A stretch of 64,000 nucleotides of DNA from Ceratothoa steindachneri (lineage: Eukaryota; Arthropoda; Malacostraca; Isopoda; Cymothoidae): assembly GCA_963969495.1 (NCBI GenBank), contig OZ018317.1, positions 221,968,735-222,032,734 of the forward strand, written 5' to 3'. Positions 1-14,000 of the stretch are shown in pieces. The translations under genes and the position numbers were made by a program. The notes under the pieces are model-generated. The model did not search any database, was not told the DNA's origin, and saw only the letters and a list, made by a program, of their open reading frames with translations. Each line of letters starts with the position of its first letter. Position 1 is the first letter of the stretch.

Positions 1-2700
1 AATCCTTTCATCTTTTGTCCTATATAAAAACATGAGCAAGATTTACAAGGGATATCATAGATGCAAAGGGAATAATTAATAGTTAAGTTTTTCTCTAAGA
101 AGTTTCGAAAGAGAGAATTATTGCCAAAGGTAACATTATAATATTTGAAGAACTTAGACAGATGAAAGCAGCCCATTGTAAGGTAGGACTAATGATTCGA
201 CGAGGTAAGAGGATATTTTTATTTTAATCAGATATTTTTTATTGTTTCCAATTCGTCATAAAAAATTGGGATCATAAACACGAATGGCTCGTAAATATAG
301 AGAAGCAAAAACTTATGTTTTCGTTCCTGAGGGTAGTTAGAACTTGAAACCTTGAGGGGTATGGTGAATTCAGGTGTATAAGAAAGGTAATTTACCGGAT
401 TTTTCTATTTCATGAGTGAATATTTTAGAAAGATCAAGATTATTTAGGAACACACAAGAAATGTTTATATCACAATCAAGAGGTGAAATGCAAAAATATC
501 TCCCCGTCAAAGTTTTCGAATCTTTACATTTTCCCTCCATTTTCGTGTTAGATTTTGTGATTAAATGCTTAGAAATTGCCGTTCTTATATGTAATTTGGC
601 TTTATGAAATTCACTACCCATCTATTTTTGGTGAAAATGGACATCGTACCGATGTGGCTATGCTGTGACATTTATAGCAGTAGTTTAATGTTCTTTAAGA
701 CAATCTCTGTTAGCATTCGATAGTCACTATCATTCACTGTCGATTTTCGGTTACTATTTTTTGTCATGAATTTTTACTATGATTTCACAATACGTCATAA
801 CCATTGCTCCTCAGAGGACCATGGCATTTGTCATAAGGCAGAGTCCAGCTAATTATACAGCCGCAGTTGACTTTATATAAACACTCTGTGATACAGTGAT
901 TTAAAAACTTTGGACAAAGAAAATGCTAAGATTTGGATATTTTTTGTTTACTATGTATTTAACATGTAATTAAAACATAATTTATTTAATATTGCTTAAC
1001 ACATTAGTTGGTTTAACCCTCATATATAACGTCGAAGAACAGTAGATAGCAATCATTCGTACGAAATTTAAACCCACTCAGCGGATAAATATGTAATTTA
1101 TTCCAGTGTCCTTTTTTATCTGTTATCAATTACCATATTTGCTTCCCTACTGTTGATTGAATTTAAAGAATAATGCATCATTTAAGGTTCAAGAAAAAGT
1201 GGGAAGTATAAAGGAAACTTATCAAAGGATATACAGGTAGACATAATGCGGAGCAAACTGACAAACAAACAGACAGATCATATTTCTTTTTGTCAACCCA
1301 AATAGCTGAGGAAGATTTAGGTTTCTTAAATATTTAGTTTTTTTAGCCTAATGTCCATAAATCGTAATCTCTCTTAGGGAATTTGAGAGCCAATTGAAAA
1401 TACCTCGTCAGGATGTATAAATTAACTGTTGCTATTCCTAGTTTGGGTATGACGACGCGTTCAGTTTCTCAAAACCTAGTCTTTAAAAGACACGTCACAT
1501 ATAGAAGTCAAGAGGGTCAGAAGTTCGTCCAGGATACAGGATGGCGGGATATTCGTCGCAGATAAGCAACGTTTACGGTATACAAAAAATTCGCGTTAGC
1601 ACAAATAATGTCGAATCTAGTATGAATCCTCAGGAAGAACGAAAAAAACGCATTTACTAATCAATCGAAGATGAATAGCTAAAGGGAGAATAAATTAAAG
1701 ATAAAAAAGGTAAGGAGTCATGATAGGAAAATAAGTGAGGAAGTAGGATTTGAACCTTGCGAGACACCAGGAAAGTGCAATAGAATAAATCCTGCACGAT
1801 ATTTAAATGTCAACACTTGCTGATATCAATTATTTCTCCACCACTTTTTTTTAGAATATTTATCAGTAAATCATACTAGTAAGTACTGAAATGGATTTGA
1901 AAATGTCCTTCATGAGGTGGAGACCTCGTACAGAGTATAATAATTGATATGGGGGCGGGGGATAAATGCACACGAGTCCTATTTGCTACGCTCATGATTA
2001 CAATTTCATCTTCAGGAAATAGGGGTGACCTTATTCAACTAGTTTGGACCGCAAGGTCTGTTGTGGCCTGTTCATCTATGTTACTTTATTTACGGTGAAA
2101 TATTTAAAAGAAACCAAGTGGTACTGGCTAATATGGAAGGTTGTGGATAAAAGAAATGAAAGCTACCAGGGTAAATAGAGGAAGACAAAACGGGATCGAA
2201 GATGGCAAGGGGAATATGTATGTATATTCATACTGCCAGAATGAAAATGCAACTTCTTATACAGTAAATATCTCAGTGTGGCTACGGTATTTCAGAATCG
2301 GATAGCTAAAAATAACCAGTGCGAGACTAGTTGCTAGTTTCCCCGTCCGGGTTCAAACCAGTAAGACAATTGTGCGTCTTTAGATGCCAACGTCTGGTTC
2401 GAGTCACAAATGTCTCTGTGTGTGAAGATGTGTATTTTGAAGTAATTTTATTTACCATCGGAAATTCAACATTAAGAAAACGTTGGCGTCCGTAGAGGCC
2501 CTTATAATAAGCATATTAATAAGGCCAGGATAAGTCAGGTCAGAGGGCAGCAACCCCAAGATTTCTAACTGACTTGGCACTGGCAAAGGTCTGGGCGGGA
2601 CTCACTTGGCTTTATCAGAAGGTCTATTAAAGGGTATTTATCTGCCTATAATGTCCTGTGCCCAGACTTATAATCTACCATGACTGTCGAAGAATTGATT
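1..2700. other. No gene recognised, AT-rich
   Basis: I see no coding similarity, splice-bounded exon or structured repeat on either strand. ORFs near 370-621 and 416-607 are short, overlap on opposite strands and have no domain signature. Isolated tRNA B-box-like words occur (a GGTTCAAATCC-type word on the minus strand near 1750-1760 and GGTTCAAACC near 2349), but without a matching A box they are not called. Confidence 0.5.
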
Positions 2701-2860
2701 AACCGACACACCCATCCACTCTGATTATATTTCCATGTATACCTATGGAGTATATCGAGGTCTAGGGAAAATAGGAGAGAAATTAAGTCTCGGATACGTC
2801 TGTCAATTTATCTCTCAAGCTTGTCATATTGATAGTCGCAGCTATTCATCTTTTATCTGT

Positions 2861-2915
<55 letters not shown>

Positions 2916-3083
2916 TTCTCTCTCTCTATCTCTATCTCTCTCTCTCTTTATCTATCTATCTATCTATCTATCTCTGTATATCTCTCTCTCACCATCTGTA
3001 TCTTTCTTTTTTTCTCTCTCTATCTATCTATCTCTGTATATATCTCTCTCTTGTATCTATCTATTTCATCTCTCTTTCTCATT

Positions 3084-3132
<49 letters not shown>
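2861..3132. repeat. CT-rich compound microsatellite
   Basis: Long runs of (CT)n interspersed with (TCTA)n and (TCTG) variants, ending in a pure CT run of about 45 bases at 3088-3132. Reading it as protein gives only Ser/Leu/Ile/Tyr low complexity, so the ORFs across it are not genes. Confidence 0.95.
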
Positions 3133-3134
<2 letters not shown>

Positions 3135-3585
3135 GTGTCAAAGATCAAACGAACGCGCCTCGCGCATCCCACTTATTACGTGCGTGGGTAATTTTTTTCC
3201 AATTTGCTCCGCCCACAATTATAATTAATTCAAAGGCACAATTATATATCATTAACACCAAAATAAACCCTAAAATCGCCATTTTGTTAATAAAGATTTG
3301 AGGTGAGTGGAGTCATGTTATTTTAGGTTATAATTTGAGGATTTTAACCCCCCGCAAATTTAAAGAAAGTGGAATGTACTGGAAGGCAATTCAATCAGAC
3401 ATGGCACTGAATTGTTCTGGTGGAAATTGTTCGTAATCTAGCGACTTATTTTGTTTTGAATTCCAGTTTTATTTGTTAAAACGACTCTCTCGTGTTCCAT
3501 TACTCTATTTGTCTCCAGAGACCTTTTGAGTTATATCATAGTGTCTGCTTTACTTGACCTTAGCGAAACACTATTATTATTATGA
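3133..3585. other. Unassigned spacer
   Basis: No protein similarity or repeat structure seen between the CT tract and the long inverted repeat. Confidence 0.4.
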
Positions 3586-4704
3586 TTAAGAGAATGAATG
3601 CAAAATTGACCTTAACGTAAAAATATTGGTATTCTTATTATCCCTAACTACTATCTCAATGTGGTACAAGAACCATCTTTGAATGAAAAAAAAAACGCCT
3701 ACCCTTCCTAACACAATCTTTTATATTAAACATTTTCTGTTCCAGAATGTGAAATTTGCCAAGAAAATCCTGCTCAAGAATATCAGTCTAACTTTCTAAA
3801 ATTTCCATTATATCGAAACCTTGCTTGATATTATTCATAGCTCGCTAGTTTACACTATTATAGAATTTTCTACTTGCTCTTTGACAATTTTTTATTATTA
3901 TTCCTTCGATTTCGAAAGTGACAGATTAAAAATAAAAATCTGTTACTTTGAAAATTATCGGAGCGGTGTTGGCCATGTGGACCCTCTACAGTCTTCATTT
4001 TCCCCCAAATTCCAAACACATGTGATTAATGGGATACAATTTAGGCTTTTCTTATGATTCTCGTTCCGCTCCTTAGAAATTGTGTACTTATTTCAATCAC
4101 AAATTGCTGAATGGATTTTTGGGAGGGGGACAAATGGTAAAGTGAAGGATTTGAGACTGAAATAAACATCGAATATGAAAGATTCAAGCCAGGAAGCATA
4201 TGAAAAAGTAAATTTTATGCGGTAGCTATGGTTGAAACGGGAAATATACCCAATAGTGTATAAAATCGCTAATCTTCCATTCATTTCTTGAACCTTTATA
4301 TTTATTTAGTTATAACAGGCATCATTTGAGTGTTTGCCACAAAATTAAGTAAGGACCTTAGAAATAAAACTCATAGTTTCTCGAATTCCAAAATTGTAAC
4401 ACATTTCTTCTGGGAACTTATCATAATAGTGTAAACTAGCGAGCTATGAATAATATCAAGCAAGGTTTCGATATAATGGAAATTTTAGAAAGTTAGACTG
4501 ATATTCTTGAGCAGGATTTTTTTGGCAAATTTCACATTCTGGAACAGAAAATGTTTAATATAAAAGATTGTGTTAGGAAGGGTAGGCGTTTTTTTTTTTT
4601 TTTCATTCAAAGATGGTTCTTGTACCACATTGAGATAGTAGTTAGGGATAATAAGAATACCAATATTTTTACGTTAAGATCAATTTTGCATTCATTCTCT
4701 TAAC
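3586..4704. repeat. Long inverted repeat with 275 bp arms
   Basis: The left arm at 3586-3860 is the reverse complement of 4423-4704, with only scattered differences: the length of a poly-A/T run (about 10 versus 14), one extra T, and a C/T change near the outer end. The loop is about 560 bp and carries no recognisable gene. Such near-perfect arms suggest a recent inverted duplication or a DNA element with long terminal inverted repeats. I see no clear target duplication: the outer edges read TTAAGAGAAT and ATTCTCTTAA, then diverge. A transcript would fold into a roughly 275 bp hairpin. Confidence 0.9.
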
Positions 4705-5257
4705 TGTGGCCGTTACAGAAACTAGCTCTCCAAAGGAAATGATGAATGCGCGGACGTTTACCAAAATTAATGGTGCTTTTATGCGGAATATGGTGATAGA
4801 GATTCAAACCGTTCCAATATAATTTTATGGATCGCAATGGAAGTAGGCCACTATTGTTTATAAAAGATACTATTCTCGTTAAAAATAATATGAAAATTCA
4901 CTTTTAAAACAGTAAAATGCTACTGAACCTTCTGATGGTTAGTATTACAACTCTCCAGAAAGTTACGATTATAGTGCAATGGAACTTCAGCTTCATACGT
5001 TCAAAAGAATTTATCAACATTGGTAAAAATTAGTGGTTGGATAGGGCAGACTTCGGCGCGGATGCCTCTGTAATAGAGGGCCGTGGTTCAGACCTAATAT
5101 CGAATTGTTGGTCCTCGCTGAAATATTGTAATATGAGATGAAACTGCACAAAAACGTAAAAATCCTCTCCCTTTATGGATATATGGAAAAATAAATGCTG
5201 CATCAGCCCCATCCTGATTCCATACTCACATATACTGTGAAATTGAATGTCAGAATA
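4705..5257. other. Unassigned spacer
   Basis: No recognisable coding sequence or repeat. The 5030-5272 minus-strand ORF has no domain signature and ends in the terminal repeat of the next element. Confidence 0.4.
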
Positions 5258-5351
5258 TACACTAGTGTGCAAATTAATTCGGACAGTGATAAATAAAACA
5301 ATTTTTCTTAAAACTAAATTTTATTCTAAAGTAACACAGCAAATAATACAT

Positions 5352-5900
5352 TTAATACAAGATGTCCCTACCCTCTACCCTTATAAGCATTTTTACACAA
5401 TTTGGCATTGAATCAACCAAGTTTAAACACATATTGGACAGTTGTCTGGTACGGTATGAGGTCCTAATAATACCATTGATAATTAATCTTCTGTCTATTC
5501 GAACAGTCTTTTTCGAGCTTAGGCTTGATTATTGCTTGTCATCATCACCTCGACAATAACAAGCTTTACAGGGCCTATTGTAGTAAAACTACCCCAAGCT
5601 TCTTTTTAGGTGGATATTTTGGCGCTTGTTGAAAGTGTCTTGTCTGAAAGGGTCCACATTTGATTCGTTTTGTCTAAAAATATAACCTTTCTTCATTAAT
5701 TTATTCTCCACCCTTCAGATCGCTTGTCCAACGTAGCTGTTTATTCATTATAGCAGCAGTCAATAATTGTTTAGGTAAAATTTTCTGGGGGTTTTGCCAA
5801 GTTCAAGAAGCCTTTTTCAAGCAGTTGAATATAATCAATAGTTAAGCCAAATCTCTCTAAAAGTGTTTGCTTGCCTTATTTATATACCTTACACCATTTT
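5352..5900 (-). pseudogene. Tc1-family transposase remnant
   Basis: Reading the minus strand, the last segment gives LVDSMPNCVKMLIRVEG before a stop at 5352-5354. It resembles the usual C-terminus of Tc1 transposases (VDSMPRR...I..KG). Upstream, around 5560-5640, another frame reads KEAWGSFTTIGPVKLV, which fits the segment after the first catalytic Asp (GG.SVM.WG....G...L). The frame changes several times and the DDE residues cannot be traced, so no functional protein is encoded. The ORF on the opposite strand at 5362-5559 is a shadow. Confidence 0.65.
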
Positions 5901-6166
5901 TTTTTATCATAACCTTGTCCATATTTTTCTTGACGCAGTGTTTCCCCTTTATTAGTGTCTTTAGCTCTTATCACAATATCAGCACCAGTTGACTTAGCAA
6001 GGTTTAATTTTTCTTCAACCTATCTGATACAAAACCAGCAGAATTTCAAAGAGCTACAATACTTGCACGCTTCCTACAGCTAAGATATATTATGAATTCA
6101 AGCGGTAATCCATTACAAACACGCAAAAACATCCTAATAAAAGAACTGTTGAATTATTACTGAATG

Positions 6167-6262
6167 CAATCAGTTCTGAGGATTGAGTTGGAGAGTTGCT
6201 AAAAGTGACGATTACAATCAGTTCTGAGGATTGAGTTGGAGAGTTGCTAAAAGTGACGATTA
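6167..6262. repeat. 48 bp tandem duplication
   Basis: The 48-base unit beginning CAATCAGTTCTGAGGATTGA is present twice head to tail (6167-6214 and 6215-6262) with no difference visible. It lies inside the Tc1-like element, so it arose after or with the decay of that copy. Confidence 0.95.
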
Positions 6263-6460
6263 CATCTTTATGAAATCAAAACAATACAAAATTTAATAGT
6301 TTTGTCCAACACTAAGATATAATCTAGAATAATCACATAATTTTTCTCATTTCCAAATTAATTTACACACTAATTTACCCAACGATATTCGAGTAGATCA
6401 AAATATTTGTGTATTTTAGAAATTTACCCTATCTCTGACATCAACGTGGTCGCCTTGGCA

Positions 6461-6866
6461 ACGCGTCATTTCATCCAGGGTATATACAGATACATTTTTT
6501 TATATTTAGAAATTATCCCGAGATATTACGTTTGGTGACTCTAATGAGGGGCGCAAGTTTTAATTATAATTAACTAAATAAGAAAGTCATCAATTGTTAA
6601 CTTTGTAGACAAGAAAAGGGTTGGTTAAGTTTTCTTGAAAGTTCAACAACGTTGTATGGAAATTTCTCATTCAGACGCTTATTATAGGGATTTTAGCATT
6701 TAAACCAACCCTTTTCTTGTCTACAAAGTTAACAATTGATGAATTTCTTATTTAGTTAATTATAATCAAAACTTGTGCCCCTCATTAGTCACCAAACGCA
6801 ATATCTCGGGATAATTTCTGAATATAAAAAAAATGTATCCGTATATACCCTGAATGAAATGACGCG
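6461..6866. mobile_element. Fold-back element (MITE-like)
   Basis: Arms of about 165 bp at 6461-6626 and 6703-6866 are reverse complements with a few mismatches, around a loop of about 76 bp. The ends read ACGCGTCATTTCAT and ATGAAATGACGCGT. No coding capacity. The structure fits a fold-back or hairpin MITE; the flanks are AT-rich and I could not fix a target duplication. Confidence 0.85.
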
Positions 6867-7198
6867 TTTTTTTTAATTAATTAATTAAAAAAAACAACCG
6901 ATGTTAAATCAAAACTAACAATTTAACTTTAATTGTATTCCTCTGGATGCCTCACCCATAAGGCATGTTTCAAATACGTGTTGTTAGTACTGTCTTTAAA
7001 AAAATTCTTTATCATTAATTGTTTTCATTGAATTTTCTTAAATTTAATAATGTTTTCATAGTGTTTTTTCCTAGTCTATGTGCAATTTTCTTTCAATCCT
7101 CATTGCATAGTTTTTCTTTACTTTTATTGAATCTAAAATTAATTTTCTGGTATTTCTGCTATTCACTTAAATTAGAACTTTTTTGTACTTTATATATA
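6867..7198. other. AT-rich spacer
   Basis: Starts with an alternating TTTTTTTTAATTAATTAATT stretch. No gene seen. The 7019-7267 ORF is Phe/Leu-rich by composition and runs into the mariner end. Confidence 0.4.
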
Positions 7199-8559
7199 CA
7201 GGGTGACCCTCAAAAATGGGCCTCAACTTCCGATAGGCCTCATTTCTTAATTTTCTGCAACGATTGAATGAAACTTTGGTGATAACTAGTTTAAAACATC
7301 ATATCAAAACATGAAAGTATTCGGACTTTTTTTCTTCATTCTAGAGCACATGTTCGAGATGACCTCCATTTAGCTCGGGGCATTTCTTGAGGGGCAGCAC
7401 AAAGTTGTCCATGACGTCCTTACAAACCAACTGACTAATGGCACTGATCTCCTTCCTGATGGCTTCCTTGAGTTTCGTGATGGTCCTGGGTCTCTCTGCG
7501 TACACTCTATCTGTATGGTAGCTTCAGAGAAAGAAACCTGGGGGCGCTAAGGTCTGGGCTGTGAGGTGCCCACTCAAAATCAGTCTTGAGACTGATCACA
7601 CGGCCACCAAAGTTCTCTTTTAGCCAATCTAGGGACAGTTTTGAGATGTGAAAGCTTGCTCCATCTTGCTGGAACCAGAACCTCCACATTTGCGACGGAA
7701 ACAGGATCTGCAGCTCCCTCTTGAAGTTTTTGAGGACCTCAACATACCGCTTCTTGGTGACTGTCACTGTCGCGCCAAATTCGTCGAAGAAGAATGGGTT
7801 CGATGGTGCCTCTGGCTGAGATTGCAGTTCATACCGTCCACTTAGGGAGTCTTGGGGCTTGTTTGCTACCTCATTTGGTCTGGAGGTCCCTCAGAAGATA
7901 TTTTTCTTCGAATTTACCTTTCCTTTAAGATGGAAGTGAGCTTCATCCGAAGGCCAAAGGAGGTTAAGGAAAGTTGGGGTTTCCTGAATCTTCTCCATTA
8001 TCTTGACTGCCATAGCCTTTCTCTGCTCCTTGTCTGAGGCTGTAAGGGTCTGCTTCGTCTGTATTCTGTATGGGTAGGTCTTTACAACCATTACAAACAC
8101 TCTCCTGCAAGTCTCATGGGAAATACCGAGGGACTGACTTCGGTTGCGTATTGAGCGTTTTGGACTCTGGTCAACTGACTCTCTCATGGTCTCGACCACC
8201 AACTCATCTGTACGCTTCCTGAGGCGTTCCAAATGGAATGGACGGTTGTCATTGACTACATTGAGGTTCTCCACTGTCACATAGTTCTCGAATTGGTCAA
8301 CCTAGTTCTAAATTCTGCTCTTAGATGGGGCTTTTTCACATTCGAACTGATTCACGAAAGTGTCCTGCACTCCCTTGAACGAGCCTGTCTTGTAGTAATA
8401 TTTGACGCAGTAGATTCTTTGCTGGAGCTCCCATTGAGATCTAGTTTTGTTCACAGGCGTTTCTTCTGTCATGTCCGGCAAAGTAAGGGTGATTAGTGAA
8501 TGAATGAAGGATATATCACAAAAAGTGTGTGCAGGCCCCTTTTGTGGGGGTGACCCTGT
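7199..8559 (-). mobile_element. mariner-family transposon, copy A
   Basis: The element is bounded by TA dinucleotides (7197-7198 and 8560-8561). Its ends are imperfect inverted repeats: CAGGGTGACCCTC on the left and, reverse-complemented, CAGGGTCACCCCC on the right. At about 1.36 kb it is full length for a mariner with a single transposase ORF on the minus strand. A second copy lies inverted at 62507-63864. Both are dead and share lesions. Confidence 0.9.
7341..8472 (-). pseudogene. mariner transposase pseudogene, copy A
   Basis: The ATG is at 8472 on the minus strand and the natural stop is the TAG at 7341-7343. The family catalyses cut-and-paste transposition with an Asp triad. Seen here: an N-terminal helix-turn-helix region, then LTASDKEQRKAMA, the first catalytic Asp in SDEAHFHL, the second in WFQQDGAS, and SPDLSAP before the third. 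Lesions: two in-frame TAGs near the end of the N-terminal region, a changed central stretch at 7768-7890, and a frameshift in a C run after SPDLSA. In the shifted frame the expected third Asp reads Gly and a Trp codon reads TGA. The frame then recovers a good C-terminus (RPRTI.ELKEAI, ending in GGHLEHVL). It cannot make active enzyme. Confidence 0.9.
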
Positions 8560-8764
8560 ATAATTATATTTCTTATAAACAGTACATATTTTTTATGATT
8601 ATAAATTTTAAAATTTTAGGATCATAAGATGAGTAAATGAGGCTCGAAACGTAGTCATGTAATAAATGGCTCACAAACCATGTTGTCTGGAATTCTCCTA
8701 GTGATAAACTTATTAATGAATTTAAAACTGAGGGGTCTGCGCTCAATCACATGGAATATATATC

Positions 8765-8871
<107 letters not shown>

Positions 8872-8893
8872 GGTAAGAGTCCATGTTTTATAC

Positions 8894-9203
8894 ATGCACT
8901 GTTGAAGTCTACATCAGTGGCAGCGTTATTGATTTTAACTTGTATTCTCTCTTTACTTTCTTTACAAGTTTTTGTCTCTGTTTTTTAGGCGAGAAATAAC
9001 ATTGGCAAAAGATATATTTTATTCCAAGACGTCTTTTGCTGAAGATGACCGACCACGGTCGAAATTCGTCTTGGAATAAAATATGTCTTTTGCGAATGTT
9101 CTTTCTCGCCTACAAGACCCAAGTAAAAAACTTGTAAGAAAAATAGAGAGAATACAAGTTGAAATCAATAACGCTGCCACTGCTTTGGACTTCAACAGTG
9201 CAT
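8894..9203. repeat. Palindromic fold-back with 138 bp arms
   Basis: The left arm (8894-9031) pairs with the right arm (9067-9203) around a loop of about 35 bases. The outer edges read ATGCACTGTTGAAGTC and GACTTCAACAGTGCAT. Arm divergence is small. The right edge directly touches the TA of the next mariner element. ORFs on both strands across it are mirror images of one palindrome, not genes. It could be an inverted pair of Penelope-type pseudo-LTRs or a fold-back MITE. Confidence 0.85.
9011..9088 (+). ncRNA. Hammerhead-ribozyme-like motif (candidate)
   Basis: The palindrome centre holds CTGAAGA (fits the CUGANGA core) at 9039-9045, then GACCG-ACCA-CGGTC as a perfect 5 bp stem II, then GAAA at 9061-9064. 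CGTCTTGGAATAAAATAT after the core pairs with ATATTTTATTCCAAGACG before it as an 18 bp stem III, and GTC sits at the cleavage-site position. Against a working ribozyme: two extra Ts between GAAA and stem III, one extra T before stem II, and only five bases where stem I should be. Hammerheads are known in Penelope-like retroelements. Activity is unproven. Confidence 0.4.
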
Positions 9204-9204
9204 A

Positions 9205-10718
9205 TACAGGATGTTCGAAAACTGATGGTACATACTTAGACAGTAGGTATAAAAACCCAAAAGAACAACTTTTAAAAATATCCATCGTTTTCGAGATATC
9301 GAATCGTAAAGATTGGAGGTCTCTAGGGATATTTCTTACTTTCGGCATTATCCTAGATCCGCAAATATGGCAACAGTTGTTTACTTTAATGGTCGTCTGC
9401 TATCAGTGAACATTGTAAAATAGCTCCGACAATATGAATCGCTTAACAAATTCTGAAATGGCAGATATGCACATGGCATATGGTTCGGCGAATGGCAATG
9501 CTAGATTGTATGCAGAGCGTTTTCCCAACCGTCATTTGCCTAATCATCGCGTTTTCATCAGAGTGTATCAACAGCTGCGAGACACTGGCAGTTTTCAGGT
9601 GAACAGAAGAGAAGTGGGTGGTCGTCGTGGGCGAGTTAGCGCTGAGAACGAAGAGCGGATACTACAATATTTGAATAAAAACCCACTTACAAGCACTCGG
9701 GCCGAAGCAAATGCACTTGGAATGCGTTATCACTCAAAAGTATAGCAAACACTCCATGATAACGGCCTCTAACCGTACCATTTCCAGAGAGTACAAGAGC
9801 TCCTTCCAGCCGACTTTAACCCTCGTGAACGGTTTGCACGTTGGTTCGTGAATAAGACCATTGGAGATAATGAGTTTCCAAAGTATGTGCTCTTCACTGA
9901 TGAAGCTACTTTTACGCGTGGTGGTGTGTTTAAAACACACAACTTACACATGTGACAGAAGGAAAACCCTCACGCTGTGCATCAGAGCCACCACCAACAC
10001 CGGTTAAGTGTTAATGTGTGGGCTGGTATTATTGGTACCAATTTGGTTGGTCCCTATGTGCTTCCAACGCATTTAAGAGGAGGTCACTATGCAGTATTTC
10101 TACGGGAGTATTGCCTGACCTTCTGGACGATATTACTTTGGGTATTCGACGTCAAATGTGGTTTCAACATGACGGCGCTTCAGCGCATGTCTCAACGAAT
10201 GTGTGACAATATCTAGACCGTACTTTTCCCAACAGATTGATAGGACGCTTTGGACCAGTGCCATGGCCAGTGAGGTCTCCAGATATGACACCTTTAGACT
10301 TCTACCTGTGGGGCCACATGAAGAGTTCAATTTATGAAACCCCAATGTAGACAGAGATGGATATTGTTGGAAGGATAGTGGACGCTGCAGGACTCATTGC
10401 GGATAATCCACGAGTGTTTGATCGTGTTCAGGAAACGCTTCTGCCTAGGTACCAGACCTGCATTGACGTACAGGGAAGACATTTCAAACACCTATTGTAA
10501 TTCAAATTCCATAATAAAGTATGTATTAAAATGTGTTTCCCTCAACTACTACTCTGGGGACCGCACCCACCAGAGTTAGTTACACCGTACTCAACTTTAG
10601 GATTCGATATCCGGAAAACGATCGATTTTTGGACATTTTCTTATTCTTGGTAAAGTTGTTCTTTGGGGTTTTATACCTACTGTCAAAGTATGTACCATTA
10701 GTTTTCGAACACTCTTCA
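9205..10718 (+). mobile_element. mariner-family transposon, second type
   Basis: Long terminal inverted repeats of about 110-125 bp are visible at 9205-9317 and 10592-10718. Shared words include GTTCGAAAACT.ATGGTACAT and GACAGTAGGTATAAAA. Both edges are at TA. The single transposase reading on the plus strand differs in family from the copies at 7.2 and 62.5 kb. It abuts the palindrome on the left and the hAT element on the right, giving a chain with no host spacer. Confidence 0.88.
9434..10500 (+). pseudogene. mariner-like transposase pseudogene
   Basis: Starts MNRLTNSEMADMHMAYG, an N-terminal helix-turn-helix region. The first 103 codons are open, then a TAG occurs, with further stops near 9770 and 9953. 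Downstream I read FTDEATFTRGGVF (first catalytic Asp) and SVNVWAGI. After a frameshift near 10110 comes MWFQHDGASAH (second Asp), then a TGA at 10203-10205. The same frame continues WPVRSPDMTPLDFYLWGH, holding the third Asp, and ends GRHFKHLL and TAA. All three Asp are still recognisable, but stops and at least one frameshift break the gene. The last 300 bp are the best preserved. Confidence 0.9.
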
Positions 10719-10720
10719 TA

Positions 10721-13158
<2,438 letters not shown>

Positions 13159-14000
13159 TTAAATTGAAGATGGGCAAAATATTGCCGAAGAAGATTTAGT
13201 AATTCCTTGCAGAAGGGGTGACTGAGGGAGCCTAAATAGAGTATATACAGCAAATGAATGTTCGCTGACATACTTATGAGGAACTTGGGCTCGTTTAGTT
13301 CGTTTAAAACTTTGTATAGTAAGTGATCGTATAAATTTGAAGAAATTGCGAAGAAAGCTGAATTCTTTGTGGAGAAAAGAGTAAGTTGAAGATTTGTGAC
13401 AATCGTGGTGGAGTAGGATTTTTTTTAGCATTGATTTTGAAGAGTCGATCATAAAACCTGAAGAAATTTAGTCCAAGGCCTGTATAAGTTGGTTTTTGAT
13501 ATACAGAGGTATTCATTTTATTTTCAGACTTACCCATCCATAATGTCCAGAAATGGAAGGATATTATTCTTTTTGAATTTATGGTACATTGTTTGTTGGC
13601 GTACAGAGCATTGATATAATCTAAAAAACCTATTTGATTGTTCTTTAGTATTGAACATGGCTAATCAATAGTCTACATAAAGGCGATAATAAGCTGGCCC
13701 AAATTATGAGGGCAATTATCAAAAATTGTTTTCTTCCATTTTTCGTCAGGAAAATGTCTGTATCGATGTGAGCAACAGGTGAACCCACACCGACACCACC
13801 AGTTTGTGGTAAACATTGCCATTGAACATGAAGTAGCTGTCTTGAAATATGAGTTGGAGCGAATCTTATAGAATGTGAGAGGTAAATCATTTTAGTTACT
13901 TCATTAACAGAAATGTTAGTAAATAGCTATTTTATATCAAAACTAACAAGTATGGTTTGAGCGGAAACAAGAAGGAGGTCTTGAAATTCTTTACCAAAAG
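13159..14000 (-). pseudogene. Penelope-like RT remnant (second lineage)
   Basis: Fragments on the minus strand fall in the order of a Penelope-type reverse transcriptase: ILVSFDIK*LFTNI (motif A region, with an internal TAG) near 13940, then LPQTGGVGVGSPVAHIDTDI (motif B region, normally QTDGV.MGSP) near 13780, then KMNTSVYQKPTYTGLGLNFF near 13500, then LHKEFSFLRNFFKF near 13360. Several frame changes and stops; the YIDD catalytic box is not found. It differs clearly from the 36.7 kb element (KPTYTGLG versus KPTHSNAY), so it represents another Penelope lineage. No GIY-YIG domain was found downstream. Confidence 0.75.

Larger units (their letters stand above)
5260..6375 (-). mobile_element. 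Tc1-like DNA transposon, dead
   Basis: Both ends carry related terminal inverted repeats. The left reads CACTAGTGTGCAAATTAATT after a TA. The right, reverse-complemented, reads AATTAGTGTGTAAATTAATT and is also bordered by TA. Ends with 'GTGTGCAAATTAATT' and a TA target are typical of Tc1-type elements. Length is about 1.1 kb, slightly below the usual 1.3-1.6 kb, so some sequence has been lost. The interior holds a decayed transposase on the minus strand and a 48 bp tandem duplication. Confidence 0.8.

Noticed and set aside
2340..2410. Two GGTTC-type B boxes as tRNA genes
   Set aside because: No A box at suitable distance and no cloverleaf.
2735..3301. 188-codon ORF across the CT tract
   Set aside because: Composition is dictated by (CT)n and (TCTA)n; all three frames are open. 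No domain.
6167..6262. Direct repeats as CRISPR-like unit
   Set aside because: Only two abutting copies without spacers, inside a transposon of a eukaryotic genome.
9019..9409. Overlapping ORFs on both strands next to the mariner
   Set aside because: They arise from the palindrome and the mariner terminal repeat; mirror-image readings of the same DNA.
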